NCBI GenBank assembly: GCA_023846275.1 | Contig: JAIUJO010000164.1 | Span: forward strand, 1,037,501 to 1,101,500 | Source of the DNA: Vanilla planifolia | Lineage: Eukaryota; Streptophyta; Magnoliopsida; Asparagales; Orchidaceae | Direction: 5' to 3' | DNA length: 64,000 bases | Shown here: positions 12,996-25,936 of the stretch, piece by piece | How the letters are laid out: each line of letters begins with the position of its first letter | How positions within the stretch are numbered: the stretch's first letter is position 1 | The notes under the pieces: model-generated | Told to the model about the DNA's origin: nothing | Databases searched by the model: none | What the model saw: only the letters and a program-made list of their open reading frames with translations | Translations under genes and position numbers: made by a program

Positions 12996-15900
12996 GTGCT
13001 TATGTATATATGCATTTGCATGTGTACACATGGATGAGTGCGTGTTTGATTGTGTGGGACTTTTCAGATTTTTGTGTGCATGTTTGTGTGTGCATCTGTA
13101 TTTGTGTGAGTGCTTTTGTGTGTGTGAATGTGGACTCATTTGTGTGGAGGTTAGTGCATGTATGTTAATGTGTGTGTTTGCATATGCACATACACCTAAT
13201 TTGTTTGTGCATGTGTGCCCATGTGTCTGTGTGCTTGTGTATGCATGTATATGTTCATCTATGTGTGTCTATGTGCAGTGCTTGCATGTGTGTGTGTGTG
13301 CTTGTATGTGTGTGTACGTGTATGTGTATTCTTTTGTCTATGCATGTACACACATATGTGCATGTGTGTGTGTGTGCACTAAAGTTCACAAATGTGTGTG
13401 GAGATGTATATGTGTGTGTGTGTATGTATCTTCATGTGTCTGTGCATGTGCACATGTGTGTTTGTGCTTGTGTGTTCACACACTTGTGTCTTTTTTTTGT
13501 GTATGTACATCTGTGAGTTTTTGTCATAGTGAGTTTGTGTATATGTGTGTACGTTTGTGCTTGTGTGCATGGGTATATGTGTTTAAATTTGTGCTCATGT
13601 ATGTAAATATAAGTTTGTGTGTTTGTATATGTGTGTATGTGTTTGTAGGTATGTGTGTTGCATGTGTTTATGTAGGTATTTGGGTGTGTTCCTGCATGTG
13701 TATGTTCATATTTTTGTGTGAATTCTTATGTGGGTGTGTGTGGGAGTGTGCAAGTGTGTGCATGGATGTATGCATATGTGCATGCATGTGCGTGTGCATG
13801 TGTGCGTGTATATGTGCATGTTTGTGTGTGGGCATGTGTGTGCACATCGATGTGCATGTGTGTGGGTGTCAATCTACATGTGCATACATGTGTCTGTGAA
13901 TCTCTATATGTGTGTGCATTTTTCTTTTAGTGTGTGCATTTGTGTGAGTGAGAATTTGCATGTGTCTTGGTGTTTGTGCATTTGTGCAAGCCTATCCACA
14001 TATGTGTGCTAATGTAGGTGTGTGTATGCATGTGTGTGTGAAATTAACTATGCATGTATGCTTGTGTGCATGTGTGTGTCCTATGTGTGTGCTTGTGCAT
14101 GTGGGTTTGTGTGTGTCCATGTCGTTGTGCATGCACGTGCAAGTGTGTGTGTGTGTGGTTATGCATTTGAGTATGTACTAGTGCTATGAGTTTGCATATG
14201 TGCATTTAGGTCTAAGTGTGTGTGTGTGTGTGTTTATGTGCATGTGTGTATTCATCTTTGTGAGTTTGTGTATGTGTGTTCATGTGAGTGTGTGTGTGTG
14301 TATGTTTGCATTTATGCTTGTGTGTTTGTGCCTATGGATGTCTGCGCATGCATGTGTTTGTGTGAGTACATGTACAAATGTGCATGAGTTTGTGTGCGTA
14401 GGAGTGTGTATGTGTGCGTGCTTGTATGTGTAAATGCTTGTGTATATGCATATGTGTGTGTGCATGTGTACTTATGTGAGTATGCATGTGTGTAAGTGTG
14501 CATGCAAGTGTGTACATGCCTACATGTTTTTATTGGTGTGCATGTGTTTGTACAAGTGTGTGTAGGTGGGTTTGTGTATATGGGTGTGCATGGGTGTGTG
14601 TGTGGTTGCATTCGTGTATGCTTATGTGCATGTGTGTGTGTGGGTTTCGGTGTGTTTGCATGCATGTGTGTGTGCGTGTCAGTGTGTGTGTGTGTGTGTG
14701 CACATGTGTGGGTGTATATGTGTGTGTGTGTGCGGTGCATGCATGTGTTCATGTGTGTGGGTGTGGGTGTGTGCGTGGCATGTGCCAATGTGTATGCATG
14801 CATGTGTGGGTGTGTATGCTTATATGTTTTTGCATGTGTGTGTGTGTGTGCATGTGCATGCGTGTTCCTATGCATATGTTCATGGATGTCTGTGAAGGTA
14901 CATGTGTATATTTGTGTTAGTGTATGTGTAGCTGTACAAGTGTGTGTGTCTTCATGCATGTGTCTATGTGTGCTTGTCAATGTGTGTCTACGTGCATGTA
15001 GGAGTGTGCATGCATGTGTATTTGAGTGTATGTGCATGTGTGTGTGAGGGGGGAGGGTGTTTTTTAATGTGCATGTGTGTGTCTATGTGCATGTCTGTGT
15101 GTATGCATGTGAGAGTGTATATGAACACATCTATGTATATGTTTTTGTAATCATGTGTGCATGTGCATGCAAGCATGTGTGTATGTTTGTGAGCTATGTT
15201 TGCATGTGTGCTTTTGTGCTTGCACGTGTGCACACATGTGTTTGATTATAAGTGCATGTGTGTGTGTGTTTGTGTGTATATGTATATGAGCATGTGTGTG
15301 TGCTTGTGCGTGTGCTTGTTCACATGTGTGTGTATGTTTTTGTGTGTCTATATGCTTGTGTATATTTTAATATGTATGCATGTTTTTTGTATAATATGTG
15401 CATGCTCATGTGTGTGTGTATGTATGTGCATACACATGTGTGTGTATATGTGTGTAGTTGTGCATGTATGAGTGTGTTTACTTGTGCGTGTGTGTGTGTG
15501 TGCGTGCATGTCTTTGTGTGTGTTTGTGCATTTTCATGTGTGTATCTCTTTGTGCACATGTGCATGTGTGTGTGTGAGTTTATTTGCTTGCTTGTGAGTG
15601 TGTGTGTATTTTGCATGCATGGATGTGTGGGCATGCATGCATGTGTGTGTACATGTGTGTATGTGTATATATTTATGTGTACATGTGCGTTTGTGGGTGT
15701 CTATGCACATGCATGTTGTGAGCATACGCATGCGCACCCGTGTGTGTGTGTATCTATATGTGTGCGTGTTCTTGTGTGTACATGTGTAGAAGCACAAGTG
15801 CATCAGTGTGCATAAGAGTATTTTTGTCCACATGTGTGCTTGCATGTGCATGTGTTAATGCATGCATGTGTTTTAGCATATGCTTATGTGTGTGCATCTT

Positions 15901-17945
15901 TATGTACATGTGTGTGTGTACATGTGCATGCATCTTTGTGTTTGCATGTGTCTGTGGACATGTGTGCATGTGTGTGTGTGTGTGTTTCTACATGAGTGCA
16001 TGCACGTGTGCATATGCATGCATATGTCTGAATGCATGTGTTTGCGTGTGTATAGATGTGTCGTTGTTAGTGCATATGTTTGTGTAGGTGCGTGTGCATG
16101 CATGTGTGTAAGTGTGCATGCATGCGTGTTCATGCATGTGCATGTTTGTTTGTGTATATGAAGTGTGTGGATGTTCGTGAATCTATGTGTATGTGTGTGT
16201 GCTTATGCATATGCATGTTCATATATGTTTGTTTAAATATCATGTGTGGGTGTGGGTGCATGCATCAATGCATTTCTATGCATGTGCATGTGCATGTGTG
16301 CTTATGTATGAGTGTTCATTTATGCATGTATGTGTATGTGCATGTGTGTGTGCATGTGTGGTTAACTGTGTGTGCTTATATGAGTGTTCATGCATAGGCA
16401 TCTATGTGTGCCTGTGTAGGGCATTTGTGTGTATGTGTGTATGTTTGCAAGTGTGGTGGGTGGGTGTGTGTGCATATGTGTGCATGTTTGTATGCAAGTG
16501 TTTAGGTGTGTGTATGTATGCATGTGTACGTGAGTGTGTATGTGTATATTTGCATGTGTGCATGTGTGTTTATGTCTGTGAGCCTATGTGTGTGCTTATA
16601 CGTGTGAGTGTGCATATGTGTGGATGCATGTGCATATGTGTTCATATTAGTCTACATGTTTGTGCGTAGCTACATACATATATGTATGGGCGTGTATAGG
16701 TGTGTGCATGTGTGTGTGCATGTATGGTTGTGTATGTGTGTGTGTATGTGTGTATCTGTGTGTGCATATTCATGTGTGTACATGTGTGTATGTGTGTGTG
16801 TGTGCATGTGAGTGTGCATCTATGCATTTGTGCATAGGTGCGTGTGTATGTTATGCATGGGCATGTGTGTGTGTGTGTAGGTGTACAACTATGTGGTGTG
16901 GTGTATACATGTGTGTGTGTGTTTGTATGTTTATGTTAGTGTGTGTGTGTGTGTGTTTGCATGTTTGCGTTATAATATGGGTGCATGTGTCTGCATGTAT
17001 ACATGTGCATGTGCATGAGTATGTGTGTGTTCACATATGAACATGTGTGTGCATTGTGTATGCAAGTGTTCGAGTGTGTGTATCTTTATATGTGCATGCA
17101 CTTGCATCAATGCATGCATGTATTCATGTGCAAATGTATGTATGTGTGCATGTGTGTGCATATGTGTATGCATGCATATGTGCCTATATGTGTGGGTGTT
17201 TGTATGTTTGTGGGTTTCTATATGTGTGTGTGTGGGAGTATGTGTGTCTATACATGTGTGCATGTTTATTCTTGTATCTATGTGTGTGGGTGCATTCATC
17301 TTGTTTGTTATGCTTGTGAGCAAGCATGAGTGTCTTTGTGTCTATATGTTTGTGTGGGCAGGTGCGTGCATGTGCTCATGTGTATGTGTAAAAGTGCATG
17401 TGTCTATGTTTGTGGGTACCTATCTTTGTGTACATGCTTGAGTGTGTTTGTGTGTGTATGCATTTGATTATATGCATGTGTAATTGTGTGTATATATAAT
17501 CATATGTGTGAGTGTGCATGCATGTGTAGGACTGTGTGTACACGTGTATGTGCATTTGCACATTTGTATGTGTGCCTGAGCACATCTTTGTTTTTGCATC
17601 TGCATGTATGTATGCTTGTGTTTATGTGTGTGTATGTATGTGTGCAAGTGTGTGTGCATGTGTGCTTATGTGTGGGTGTGCATGCATATACAAGTGTGTC
17701 CATATGTATGTGTATGTGTATGCCAATGCATCTGCACGTAAGTGTGTGGGTTGGCCTATGTGCATGCAACTGTGTGAGTGTGCATGTGCATGTGCACGTG
17801 CATTCATGTTTGTGTGCATGGGCATGTGCTCAAGTGTGAGTGTGTGTGCCTATGTGTGTGTATGCATGTATGCTTGTGTGTGTGTGCATGAGCATGTGCA
17901 TCTACATGTGCGTGTATGCATATGCATGTGTGTGAGTGTGCATGG

Positions 17946-18059
17946 GCATGTGTATTTGTGTGGTTGGGTATGCACTTATGTGTGCATTTTCATGTGCATG
18001 TGCATGTGTATTTGTATGCTTGGGCATGCACTTGTGTGTGCATGTGCATTGTGTGCATG
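17946..18059 (+). repeat. 57-bp imperfect tandem duplication
   Basis: Two adjacent copies begin CATGTGTATTTGTGTGGTTG and CATGTGTATTTGTATGCTTG. Both continue into GGGTATGCACTT or GGGCATGCACTT. The offset is 57 bp with a few substitutions. Confidence 0.75.
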
Positions 18060-18734
18060 GTTGCACATGAATGTTTATGTGTATGCATGTTTGTGTATGT
18101 GTGTGTGTACATGCGTGTTGGCATGTATGCATGATTGTGGTCTGTGTGCTTGCAAGTGTGCATGCATGTATATGCATCTGTGTGTGTGCAAGGGTGCTTA
18201 TGTATGCAAGTGTATATATTCATGAGTGTGTGTGTGTGGGCATGCACACGTGTCTATGCCTACATGTGCACATGCATGTGTCTGCATGTGATGTGCATTC
18301 ATGCATGCTTATGTGTTTGTGCAACTATGCATGTGTGTGCATGTCCATGTGTGTATGTGTGCATATGTTTATGTTCATGTTTTTGTATGCATTTGTGTGT
18401 GTTGGCATGAGTGTGAGGGCATGTATGCATGTGTGCATGAATGTGCGTGTGCGTGTGCATGGACATATGTGTTTGTGTATGGGAAGTGCATGTGCATACA
18501 AGTGCGCATACGAATTTGTGTATTCGTGTGAGCATGTGCATGCATATGTGCTTGCATATACGTGTATGAGCATGTTTGTGTGTATGCTTGTGGGTGTGTG
18601 TGCCATTGCCTATGTTCACATGTGTGTGTGTGCATTTGTGCATATTTGCATAAGGGTGTCCACATGTGTTTGTATGAACATGTTTTTTGTGTGTGTGAGT
18701 TGTGCATGCATTTGTGTCCATGTGTGCATGTGCC

Positions 18735-18800
18735 TCTGTGTGTGGGTGTGTGCTTGTGTGCATGTGTCTGTGTGTGTGGGTGTGCGCTTGTGTGCATGTG
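18735..18800 (+). repeat. About 34-bp tandem duplication
   Basis: Two neighbouring copies of a segment containing CTGTGTGTGGGTGTG followed by GCTTGTGTGCATGTG, with an offset near 34 bp. The copies differ by one TG unit and a T-to-C change. Confidence 0.65.
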
Positions 18801-21782
18801 CATGATTATGTACATGTATGTGCATATGTGTGTGTGCACTTGTATGTGCCTGTGTGCTTCTAGGTTAATGTGTGTGAGTGTGCCTATATGTATTTTTGTA
18901 TTTATGGATATGCGTGTAAACTTGCAAATGGTTTCTTGTGTTTGTGGGTGTGTGTGTGGCTATGTACATGCATGTATGTATGTGTGTGTGTCCATGTGTG
19001 TGTGTGTGTTTGTGTGTTTGTCTATGTGCACATGTGCATGTGTGTGTGCATGTTTGTGTGGGGTGTTGTATGGGTGTATGTATGTGTACATCCTCACATG
19101 TCTATGTGTACGTGCATGTGTTTGCATGTAAATGCATTCATGTGTAAGTGTGTGTGTGTGTGGGTGTGTGCACGTATGTGTGCTCATGTGTGTTGTTGTG
19201 TGTGTATGTCTCTGCTTGGGTGCATGTGCACACATGCATTTTTGTGTACATATGTATGTGCACACTTGTGCATGTGTATGATATTTTTTAGCATGTGTGC
19301 ATGTGTGTGTGTGTGAGGGTGATTACATGAGCATGTTTGCTTATTACATGTGTCATGTGTGTGTGTGCATGCATGTGTGCATGTGTGTGTTTGAGAATGT
19401 TTTTATGTTTGCATGAGTGTATGTATGCCCATGTGACTGTGTGTGTAGTTGTGTGTGTGAATGTTTGTGTGTAAATGTGTGTTTGTGTACAAGGGCATGC
19501 ATGTGTGGGCCTTTGTGTGTTGCATCTGCATGTGGATGTATATATGTGTGGCTGTGTGATGTGTGTAAATGTGCCTATGTAAGTGTGTTTGTATGTACGT
19601 ATGTGTATACGTGTGTGTGTGTCCATTTGTGTGTACATGTGTGTTCAAGAGGGTGTTTGTCATTGTGTGTGTGTGTTTGTTTTTAAAGGTGTTTGTGTGT
19701 TTGTTTTCCTTTGTCTGTGAATGTGTCAGTGTGTGTGTGTGTGTGGGGGTCTACATGTGGGTGGGTGTGTGGGCATGAGTGTGTGTGCATGCATGTTTGC
19801 ATGAATACATCTACATGTATGTGTAGGTTGTTCGCTTATGCGGTACCCATATGTTTGGGTGTGTGCGCTAGTGTGCGTGTGCATGCATGTATGTGTGCAT
19901 GTTTTCGTGTGCATGTGCATGTGTGTATGTAAATTCATGTGTGTATGATTGTGTGTGTACCTGTATGAGTGAATTTATGCAATGGTATTACATAAGTGTG
20001 TGCATTAGTGTGTCTGGGTATCTGTGTAGATGTGAACATGTATGCACGAGTGTGTGTATGTGTGCAAGTGCATGCACGCGTCTATGCTTGTGCATTTGTG
20101 TGTGCATGCGAGCACGTGCATGTGCATGTGTGCATATGTGTGTGCATGTGCATGTGTGTGCAATTGTGTGTTTGTGCATCTATAAGTGTGTGGCCTTATG
20201 AGTATGGTTGTGTGTGCACATGCATATGAGTGTGTATGTATTTGTGCATATGAATGCATCTATGTTTGTGTGTGTGTATGCATGCATGTTTGTTTGCATG
20301 AGAGATCATTTGTGTGTGCATGTGTGAGTATGTGTGTGTACCTGAGCAGATGCATGTGCATGTATTTGTGTGTGCATGTTTGTGTTTATGCATGCCCATG
20401 TGTGTGTGGGTGTGCATGTATAAGTATGTGAGTGTGCATGCATGTTTGTGGCTATGCTTATATGTGTGTCTATGTGTGTGTTCATATGTCTACATGCATG
20501 CTTGTATTTGTGTGTTGTGTAGATGTGCATGTGTGTATGTGCTTATGCATGTGTATATGCTTGTGTCTGTGCATGTGTGTGTGTGTGTATGTGAGTGTGT
20601 GTGCATGTGGTTGTGCATTTGTATGCATGTGTGTCTGCATGCATGTCTGTATGCATTTGTGTGTATGTGTGTACATGTGAGAATATTTATATGAGGGTGT
20701 GCATTTGCATGTGTGCATATGTGTGCATGCATGTATGTGTGTGTGTAACTACATATGCAAGTCCATTCACGTGCATGTGTGCATGTGTCTATGCATGTGC
20801 ATGTTTGTGTTTGTGCATACATGCATGTGTATTTGTTTGTGTACATGCACGTGTGTGTTTTTGTGTTTGTGCATGAGTCCATGTGGATGTTGTGCGTGTG
20901 TATTTTCGTATGTGTGTGTGCATGTGTGTGGGTGCATGCATGTTTATTGTGCACATATGTTTACGATTTTTGTGTGTGTATGTGTGTGTGCATGCTTATG
21001 TGTGTTCATATGCATATGTGTCTACATGCATGTGTGCATGCTTGTGCATATCTATTTTCTTTTTAAGTGCGTGTATGTGTGTTTGTGCACATGCATGTGC
21101 ATATGTATTTGGTTTTATGTGTGTGTGTGTGCATATGTGCGAGTGAGAGTGTGTGTACGTCTTTGAGTATCTATACATGTGTTTAAGTGTGCAAATGTAT
21201 GTGTTTGAGAGTGCCTATACATGTGCGTGTGCATGCATGTGTGTGTGTATATGTGGGCTTATTTGTTTTATGTGTGTTCCTTTCAGTGTGCATGTGCACA
21301 TGCACATGCAAGTGCATGTATGTGTGTGCTAGTGCATATGTTTAGGTGCTTGTGCCTAGACATGTATGTGTGTGAGTAAGTAGGTTTGTGTTTTTTGCAT
21401 GTGTATAAGAGTTTGTGCACATGTGTGTGCTAATGTGAATGTGTAAGTGTATATGCAAGTGTGTGTGTGTCTTGGTTTGTGCATGTGTATGCATGTGTGT
21501 GTGCATGTGTTTACACTTATGCAAGCATATGCACATACATGTGTGTGTATATGTTTGCGCATGTGTGTATGCCTTTGTCTATTCTTATGTGTGTGTGCAT
21601 GTGTGCATGTGAGTGTGCATGCATGTGTGTGTAGTGTATACATCTATATGTTTGAGTGTGTTCATGTGTACTTATGTGTTTTTGTCTTCTTGCGTATATG
21701 TGGTTGTGCACTTATGTGTGTGCAATCATGCATGTGAACTTATGTATAAGTGGGTGTGTGTGTGCTTGTACATGTATGTATG

Positions 21783-21801
21783 TATATATATATATATATA
21801 T
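21783..21801. repeat. (TA)9.5 microsatellite
   Basis: A perfect 19-bp TA run in the TG array, preceded by GTATG and followed by CTGTGTG. Confidence 0.95.
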
Positions 21802-24120
21802 CTGTGTGTGTGTGTATGTGTTTGTGTGCACGTTTGTGTGTGTATGTGAGTGTGTGAGCTTCCCTAATTGTGTGTATATGTGTGTCTTTGTGTGTTGTGG
21901 ATGTGTATGCACTCATTTGAGTGTGTGCTTATGCATGTGTGTTGTGTGTGTCCATGTGTGTGTGTGGTTACACATGTGTGAGATGTGGGTGTGTGTGTGA
22001 GTGTATTCATGTGTGTACATGTGTATGTATTCATGTGTGTGTGTGTGCATGTCCTTTTATATTCATGTGTGTGTGTGGGGGGTTATACTTTTTACATGCA
22101 TGCGTATGTGCATACATGAGTGCATATGCGAGCATGTGTGTATTTGTTTTTGTGTTTTTACATATATGTAAATGTGTGTACATGTGCATGCATATGTGTG
22201 CTTGTAGGTGCTTATGAGTGTGTAAAGGTGTGTGTGTTTACATGTTCATGTGCATTTGTGCATGTTTGTCTATGTGCATTTGTGCATGTGTGTGTGTGCA
22301 TGTGTATGTGTGTGCATGTGAACGTGTATGTTTGCATGTCTGTATTTGTGCATGTGTGGGTTTCTGTGTGCATGTGTGTTCATGGGTGCACATGTGTGTG
22401 CATGCATGTGTGTTTGTACATGTATGTCTGTGAACAAATTTGTGTGTGCATGAGCATGCTTGTGTGGATGGGCATATTTTTGTGTCAGCACATGTCTACT
22501 TGTGAGCATGCGTATGAGTGTGTGCATATGCATATGCATGTGTGTGTATATGTGTTAGTATGTGTGTGCATGTGCATGTGTCTGTGTGTGTGTATGATTG
22601 TATGTGTTTGTGCATGCTTGCATGCTTGGTTATGTGTTTCATGTCTGTGTGTGTGTGAGTGTACGTGTGCATGTGCTTATGTGTGTTGATGTGTGCATCT
22701 ACATGTATGCAAATGCATGTGTGTGCTTGTGTGTGTGTATTTGTGTGTGCTCTTGTGCTTATATATTTGTTTGTGTGTCTGTGTGTCTACGTGTGTGTGA
22801 GTACGTGGCTGTGTACGTGTGTGTATGTTTGTGCATGCATGGGGGAATGTACATTTGTACATTATCCATGTGTACATGTGTGTGTGGTTGTGTGTATGCA
22901 TCTATGTATGTGTGAGCATGAGTGCGGTTGTGTGTGTATGTGTGTGGTTGTGTTTATGTTTGCATAGTTTTGTGTTTGTGTTCGTGGGAATGTGTGTTCA
23001 TGTATGTAACTTGTGTGTGTGTCTTTATGTGTGCATGTTTTTGAGTTATGTGCACATATGTGTGCATTTGTGTATGTGTGTGCTTGTGAGCATTTACTTG
23101 TGCATATTTGTGGGTAAGTGCATGCATGCATGTGTATGTGTTTATGTGTGTGCATTAGTGTGTTCAAATGCTTGTGTCTCTACAAGTTTATGTACATTTC
23201 TATGTGTGAGCATCTCTGCATGCCCATGTGCATGTGTGTGCTTGCCTATGTGTGAGTATGTATGTGTGTGTGTGCATGTGCATGTGCATTAGTGTGTATG
23301 TGTGTGTGAGAATGTGTGTGTACACATGTATGTAGGCATGTGTATATGTGCATATGTGTATGTGTGAGTGTAAGTGTGATTGTGTGTTTGTGTGCATGTG
23401 TATGTGTGTATTCATGAGTGTGTGCATGCATATGCATATATGTGTGTGAGCATATGCATTTGTGTATCTTTGCGTGCATGTGCCTCAACATGTGCATGTG
23501 GGTGTGTTTGCGAGTACGGGTGCATGTATGTGCATGTGTATGTTTGTGCATGGGTATAACTTTATGTGTGTGTGTGCATGCTTATTGGTGTGTACATGTG
23601 TGTATATGTTTGCAGGCATGTGTGCTTTCATATGTTTGTGAATGTATATTTATGTTTGTGTATGTGTGTGTGCATGTGTATGTGTGTGTATTTGTTTGTC
23701 TATGTGTGCTTGTGAGTGTGTGTTGTGTATGTGCTCTCATGTGTGTGCGAGTGTGCATGTGTGAATGCTTGCACATGTTTGCATGTGTGCATGTGAATGT
23801 GTGTGCGTTAGTGGGTGCATGTGTGCGCACATGTTTATATGTGGCTGTGCGCATGCATCTATGTACATGTGTGTCTCTGTCAGCATGCATGTGTTAATGT
23901 GCAAGTTCGTGTATGTCTATGCATGTGTTGATGCTGGTGTGTGTGCCTGTACATGTGTTTGTGCATGTGTGTGCCAGTGTATATGCATGTGCACATGCTT
24001 GCACGTTTATGCATGCATTTATGTGTACATGTGTGTGTATGTGCATGTGTATTGCATGTATGTGTGAGTGTATGTTTGTGTGAAGGTGTGTGCATGTACA
24101 TATTTTTGTGTGTTTAATTC

Positions 24121-24545
24121 TACATATGTATGTTTGTACATGTGGGTGTGCATATGTGCATGTGTGTGTGTGCATATATTTTTTTAGGTGAATGTGCATG
24201 TGTTTGTTCACATGTGCATGTTTCAATATATGTGTGTTAATATGTTTTGTGTGCATGTGGGTGTGTGTGTGCATGCCTACATAAGTGTGTGTATATTGTG
24301 ATGTTGTGCCTATGTGTGTGTGCCTATGTTTATGTGTGTTTTTATTTACATATGTGCATTTGTACATGTGTGTGTGCATATATTTTTTTGGGTGAATGTG
24401 CATGCTTGTGCACATGTGCATGTGCTTGTTCACATGTTCATGTTTCAATATATGTGTTTTAATATGTTTGTGTGTGCATGTGGGTGTATGTGTGTATATT
24501 GTGCTTGTGTGCCTAAGTGTGTGTGCCTATGTTTATGTGTGTGTG
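24121..24545 (+). repeat. Tandem duplication of a 205-220 bp unit
   Basis: Two copies, about 24121-24345 and 24346-24545. Each carries, in order, GCATATATTTTTTT followed by GGTGAATGTGCATG, then TTTCAATATATGTG, then GTGTGTGCCTATGTTTATG. Offsets between landmarks vary from 203 to 222 bp, so one copy has an indel of about 18 bp near the GTTCACATG word. Confidence 0.85.
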
Positions 24546-25260
24546 TATGCATGTGTGCTTCTGTGCATGTGCATGTTTGTGTGTTTGCACACCCATCTAT
24601 TTACACATGCATGCATGTTTATGTGTCTATGTGTATGTGTCTGTGCATGCCTACATGTGTGCTTGTATGTGTGTGTGTACACAAAAGTGCACATGCATGT
24701 TTGTGTGTATGCATGTGTTTTTCTCTATTTGTGTGTATGTGTGAGAGCATGTGTTTATGTGTGTGTACACATGTTCATGTCTGTGTGTATGCATGTTTGC
24801 ATTTGTGGGTGTATGTGTGTGAGTGAGTCTGGCTATGTGTGTGTAGGCATGTGAATTGGATTTGTTCATGCATGGATTCATGTGTGTGTGTGTGTATCTG
24901 CTATGCAAGGGTACAAGTAGGTGTATGTGTGTGCATATGTGTGTTTGTGTGTTTGTGGGGGAGTATGTGTATGGATTTGTGTGTTTGCATTTGCGTGTAT
25001 ATGCATGTGTGTCTGTTTTTTTTTTCATGTGTGTAGATGTGTGTGTGTGTGGGTGCATGCACATGCACATGTTTGTCCTTGTGTGTGGGTGTGTGCATGC
25101 ACAGGTGCATGTATGCACGTGTGTAGGTTTGTACATATAGGATCATTTGTGTGTGTATGTGGGTGCATGTGCATTTGTGTATCTTCGTGTGAGTGTGTGT
25201 GCATGTGCATGTGAGTGTTTGTGCATGTGTGTTGTCGAGTGTGTGTGTGGGTGTGCATGT

Positions 25261-25350
25261 GTGTCCACATGCATATGCCTATATGCATGTGTGTCCACAT
25301 GCATATGCCTATATGCATGTGTGTCCACATGCATATGCCTATATGCATGT
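25261..25350 (+). repeat. Perfect 30-bp unit repeated three times
   Basis: Three identical 30-bp copies begin GTGTCCACATGCATATGCCT (25261-25290, 25291-25320, 25321-25350). No base differs between them and there is no spacer. It is one of the few strictly periodic places in the window. Absence of spacers rules out a CRISPR array. Three identical units suggest very recent expansion or conversion. Confidence 0.97.
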
Positions 25351-25844
25351 GTGTGTGTGTGTGTGTTTTTGTGCATGCACACTCATGCGCATGTGTGTGT
25401 TCGTGTTGTAGATGTGACTAAGTTCTTGTGTGTGTATTTGTTTACTTTCATGTGTGTACATGTAAGAACATGTGTGTGTATGTTTGTGAATGTGTATATT
25501 TGTTTGTATGTATATATGTGTGCACACATGTGTTTTTGTGTAGGTGTGTGCTTGTGTGTGCATGCATGTATATGTGCATGTTTGTATGCACATGTGTGAG
25601 CATGTGTGAATTCTCATGCATGTGTGTATGCATGTGCAGGTATGGTGATGAGTGTGCTAGTGTGCATGCTTTTGTTTCTATGTGAGTGTGTGTTTGCATG
25701 TGTTTGTGTGTGTGTGAATGTGTATATGTGAGCATGTGTTTGTGTAGGTTTGTGAGTGCTAGCATATGTGTGTTTCTTTGTGTGTTTGCATGTGTGCTTA
25801 TGAAGTGGAAAAAGATGTATTGTGCCTATGTATGTATGTATGCA

Positions 25845-25936
25845 TGTGTTTGCATACATATGTATGTGAGTTTGCGTGTGTATTCATTCATGTGTTTGCA
25901 TGCATATGTATGTGAGTTTGTGTGTGTATTCATTCA
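25845..25936 (+). repeat. 46-bp tandem duplication
   Basis: Two adjacent 46-bp copies (25845-25890 and 25891-25936). Each holds ATATGTATGTGAGTTTG and GTGTGTATTCATTCA. They differ at a few positions, for example CATACATA versus CATGCATA and TTTGCG versus TTTGTG; these are transitions. Confidence 0.9.

Noticed and set aside
12523..13899. 458-codon open frame (+), Cys/Val/Met-rich
   Set aside because: Pure repeat translation: no domain, no codon bias other than TG composition, and overlapping open frames of similar style in other phases. Not a gene.
19829..19875. Small unique island around TTCGCTTATGCGGTACCCAT
   Set aside because: Locally richer in CG and contains GGTACC, but only about 25 bp and without repeat or gene similarity. 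Consistent with ordinary substitution.
25261..25350. CRISPR-like array
   Set aside because: Three identical 30-bp units are directly adjacent with no spacers, and the context is a eukaryotic repeat.
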